Below, in pieces: positions 6,039 through 7,606 of a DNA stretch of 7,606 nt. Source of the stretch: Bacillota bacterium (GTDB taxonomy: Bacteria > Bacillota > Sulfobacillia > Thermaerobacterales > Thermaerobacteraceae); assembly GCA_003242195.1 (NCBI GenBank), contig QGUQ01000083.1:1-7606 (forward strand), in the 5' to 3' direction. The position numbers and the translations under genes were made by a program. Position 1 is the stretch's first letter, and each line of letters starts with the position of its first letter. The notes under the pieces are model-generated. The model saw only the letters and a program-made list of their open reading frames with translations. It had not been told where the DNA came from and ran no database searches.

Positions 6039-7235
6039 TCATGACGCCTGCCGCCACGCCTTGTACTTCACCGTGTACCGCTCGACCCGCTCCCGGACCA
6101 CCCGGTAGCCCAGCCCCGGCTCCCGGGGCACGGTGATGGTTCCGTCGGGGTTGACGGTGACGGGCGGGTCGATCAGGTCCTCGTGGTAGTAGCGGTCGCT
6201 GCCCGAGGTGTCTCCGGGCAGGGTGAAGCCGGGCAGCGTGGTCAGGGCGATGTTGTGGGACCGGCCGATGCCCGTTTCCAGCATGCCGCCACACCAGACG
6301 GGGACGCCCCGGGAACGGCACAGGTCGTGGATGGCGCGGGCGTCGGAGGGGCCGCCCACCCGGCCCTGCTTGATGTTGATGATGCGGCACGACCCCAGGG
6401 TCAGCGCCTCCCTCGCGCCATGCACGTGCTTGATGGACTCGTCCAGGCAGATGGGCGTCCGCAGGCGGCGCTGCAGCTCGGCGTGGTCGAGCAGGTCGTC
6501 CTCGTGGAGGGGCTGCTCGATCATCATCAGGTCGTAGGCGTCCAGCGCCTCCAGCCGCGGAGCATCGGCCAGGGTGTAGGCGGCATTGGCATCCACCATC
6601 AGGGGGATGTCACCGAAGCGGTCGCGGATGGCCCGCACCGGTTCCTCGTCATGACCGGGCTTGATCTTGATCTTGATGCGGCGGTAACCGCGCTGCAGCC
6701 ACCGCTCGACCAGGGACAGCAGATCGTCCAGGGAGTCCTGGATGCCGATGCTGACGCCCACCGGGATGCGGTCCCGGGCCGGGTCGCCCCCGTACACCCG
6801 CCACAGGGGCATGTCGAGGGCGCGGGCGCGGGCGTCCAGGTAGGCCATCTCCACGCCCGCCTTGGCCATGGGATGGCCCCGCACCCACTCGTAGGTGGCA
6901 CGCAGGGTGTGCTCGTCGGGCAGGGTGGCGCCGGGGAGTCTTGGCAGGATGAACTCCGTCAGGACGTGCCAGGCGGTGCCGGTGGTCTCGTAGCTATAGC
7001 CCGGGTCGGCGTCGGCGACCACCTCCCCCCAGCCCTCCACGGGGCCGCGGTCAGGATGGCGCCCCTCCAGGCGAACGAGGAGGCATTCCCGGTCGTGCAC
7101 CCGGCCGTAGCTGGTCTCGAAGGGCGCCACCAGCGGCATCCGCACCCAGAACAGCTCGATGGCCGTCACGGTGAGGGGCGTGGGCGGCAAGTCCGGGGCG
7201 GAATGGGTGGCGCGGCCTTGTGACGGGTGGCTCAT
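6039..7235 (-). CDS. menC: Enolase-superfamily o-succinylbenzoate synthase / N-succinylamino acid racemase
   Basis: Mg2+-dependent cytosolic enzyme of the muconate-lactonising subgroup; relatives either dehydrate SHCHC to o-succinylbenzoate in menaquinone synthesis or racemise N-succinylamino acids, and many do both. In the 398-residue form the catalytic set is complete: K188-x-K190 in RIKIKIKPG, metal ligands D215 (MVDANAAYTL), E240 (MMIEQPL) and D265 (CLDESI), and the second general base K289 (INIKQGRVGG). The spacing of 25, 25 and 24 residues between the last four matches, as I recall it, the Amycolatopsis racemase. WCGGMLETGIGR (314-325) is the usual substrate-pocket segment and the N-terminal capping domain is intact. 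Start: ATG 7235, with GGAGGGG about 12 bases upstream; in-frame ATG 7292 would add 19 unlike residues. The partial GNAT gene upstream on the same strand favours the racemase role; no other men gene is in view, so the symbol is the family label rather than a proven function. Confidence 0.92.
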   Translation of the reverse strand: MSHPSQGRATHSAPDLPPTPLTVTAIELFWVRMPLVAPFETSYGRVHDRECLLVRLEGRHPDRGPVEGWGEVVADADPGYSYETTGTAWHVLTEFILPRLPGATLPDEHTLRATYEWVRGHPMAKAGVEMAYLDARARALDMPLWRVYGGDPARDRIPVGVSIGIQDSLDDLLSLVERWLQRGYRRIKIKIKPGHDEEPVRAIRDRFGDIPLMVDANAAYTLADAPRLEALDAYDLMMIEQPLHEDDLLDHAELQRRLRTPICLDESIKHVHGAREALTLGSCRIINIKQGRVGGPSDARAIHDLCRSRGVPVWCGGMLETGIGRSHNIALTTLPGFTLPGDTSGSDRYYHEDLIDPPVTVNPDGTITVPREPGLGYRVVRERVERYTVKYKAWRQAS

Positions 7236-7291
7236 GGCTGGCGGTTGCCCCTCCTCTCCATGGACTTGACCCTGGTCGGGCTTCCCTCGCA

Positions 7292-7318
7292 CGACCCGCG
7301 GGTTCGACCCGCGGGTCG
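7292..7318. repeat. Tandem palindrome / 12-bp hairpin between the GNAT and NSAR-family genes
   Basis: The 10-base palindrome ACCCGCGGGT occurs twice, at 7294-7303 and 7307-7316, exactly 13 bases apart. The whole unit is also a perfect 12-bp inverted repeat (7292-7303 with 7307-7318) with loop TCG. It lies 32 bases after the GNAT stop and 57 bases before the NSAR-family start. It could be a double operator, an attenuating or processing hairpin within the transcript, or a terminator, though no T-tract follows (GTGCGAGGGAAG on the minus strand). Confidence 0.55.
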
Positions 7319-7349
7319 CGCCCTCGGACCCATGCGCGATCCGGCGCCA

Positions 7350-7606
7350 TTACCACGACGGCGGCTCGACCGTGGCCTGCCGGCGGAGGATATAGCGGGT
7401 CGTGGCGGCACCCGGCCGCAAGGGCTCGCAGGCGTCCAGCAGGTAACCGGCACCCAGGTACGCCTCCAGCACCTCGCGCAGGTGGAAGCGCCAGCGCAGC
7501 GCCCACTCCGGGTGCCCCGCCCGCCAGCGGCGGAACCGGGCGGCAACTTCAAGGGCAACCCCCGCTCCGCCGGCGGGGGGGCCCCACCCCCCGGGTTCGG
7601 CAACCC
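7350..7606 (-). CDS. Probable GNAT-superfamily N-acyltransferase (COG3375-like), C-terminal fragment
   Basis: The frame is open from the right edge to the TAA at 7350-7352 and gives about 85 residues. The segment VALEVAARFRRWRAGHPEWALRWRFHL... continues to REVLEAYLGAGY, LLDACEP and a terminal TTRYILRR. This resembles the C-terminus of COG3375 GNAT proteins: alternating hydrophobics ending in a Phe, DP-x-x-AL-x-WR, R-E-x-F-x-x-Y-x-x-x-GY, a following D, and a closing Y-x-L-x-R strand. The match is from memory of the family pattern and the acyl-CoA-binding core lies outside the window, so the call is moderate. The first 15 or so residues at the edge are Gly/Pro-rich and may contain base errors. 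In Geobacillus kaustophilus a GNAT enzyme next to NSAR is succinyl-CoA:D-amino acid N-succinyltransferase, the role inferred here. Its stop is 114 bases before the NSAR-family start. Confidence 0.6.
   Translation of the reverse strand, partial: VAEPGGWGPPAGGAGVALEVAARFRRWRAGHPEWALRWRFHLREVLEAYLGAGYLLDACEPLRPGAATTRYILRRQATVEPPSW

Noticed and set aside
6183..7223. Plus-strand open frame of 346 codons opposite the NSAR-family gene
   Set aside because: The minus-strand protein has all catalytic residues of the enolase superfamily; the plus-strand product is His/Gly/Val-rich with no motif.
7236..7292. NSAR-family gene starting at ATG 7292
   Set aside because: The 19 extra residues are unlike the family, include the ribosome site itself, and no Shine-Dalgarno sequence stands out before 7292.
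7292..7318. tRNA T-arm (GGTTCGA flanked by pairing bases)
   Set aside because: The sequence resembles a T-stem and loop, but no acceptor stem, D-arm or anticodon arm can be built around it on either strand; the symmetry is explained by the tandem palindrome.

Overview
The window is very GC-rich, codes almost entirely on the minus strand, and has strong Shine-Dalgarno sequences (GGGAGG, GGAGGAGG) plus a Gly-rich lipoprotein linker. This suits a high-GC, possibly thermophilic, Firmicute of the Thermaerobacter/Symbiobacterium kind; the assignment is inference from composition and gene content only. Both outer edges (about 1-60 and 7560-7606) are runs of G and C where the reading frames look less protein-like, as at the poorly resolved ends of a draft contig.

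Layout, left to right. (1) 1-1097, minus: the N-terminal three quarters of a TrmA/RlmD-type 23S rRNA uracil-C5 methyltransferase, cut by the edge. (2) 1250-1446, plus: the only plus-strand gene, a small YHS-domain protein with a His-rich tail, broken by a one-base frameshift. (3) 1515-2426, minus: a cation diffusion facilitator (CDF) metal exporter convergent with the YHS gene; its upstream region holds an extended -10 sequence and a perfect 17-bp hairpin. (4) 2601-5737, minus: a complete NitT/TauT-type ABC importer in transcription order lipoprotein binding protein, permease, ATPase. (5) 6039-7235, minus: an enolase-superfamily protein of the o-succinylbenzoate synthase / N-succinylamino acid racemase (NSAR) family, followed by a perfect 15-bp hairpin. 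(6) 7350-7606, minus: the C-terminal end of a protein that resembles COG3375 GNAT acyltransferases, cut by the right edge.

How they fit together. Genes 5 and 6 look like part of the pathway described in Geobacillus kaustophilus, in which a GNAT enzyme N-succinylates D-amino acids, NSAR racemises the succinyl derivative, and an M20 hydrolase releases the L-amino acid. The hydrolase is not in the window. The ABC importer lies downstream on the same strand, separated by a hairpin and about 300 bases; its substrate cannot be read from sequence. The YHS and CDF genes form a plausible small metal-handling pair. I see no mobile element, CRISPR array, RNA gene or clearly undescribed multi-gene system. 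The observations most worth following are the GNAT-NSAR pair, the tandem palindrome between those two genes, and the structured leader of the metal exporter.
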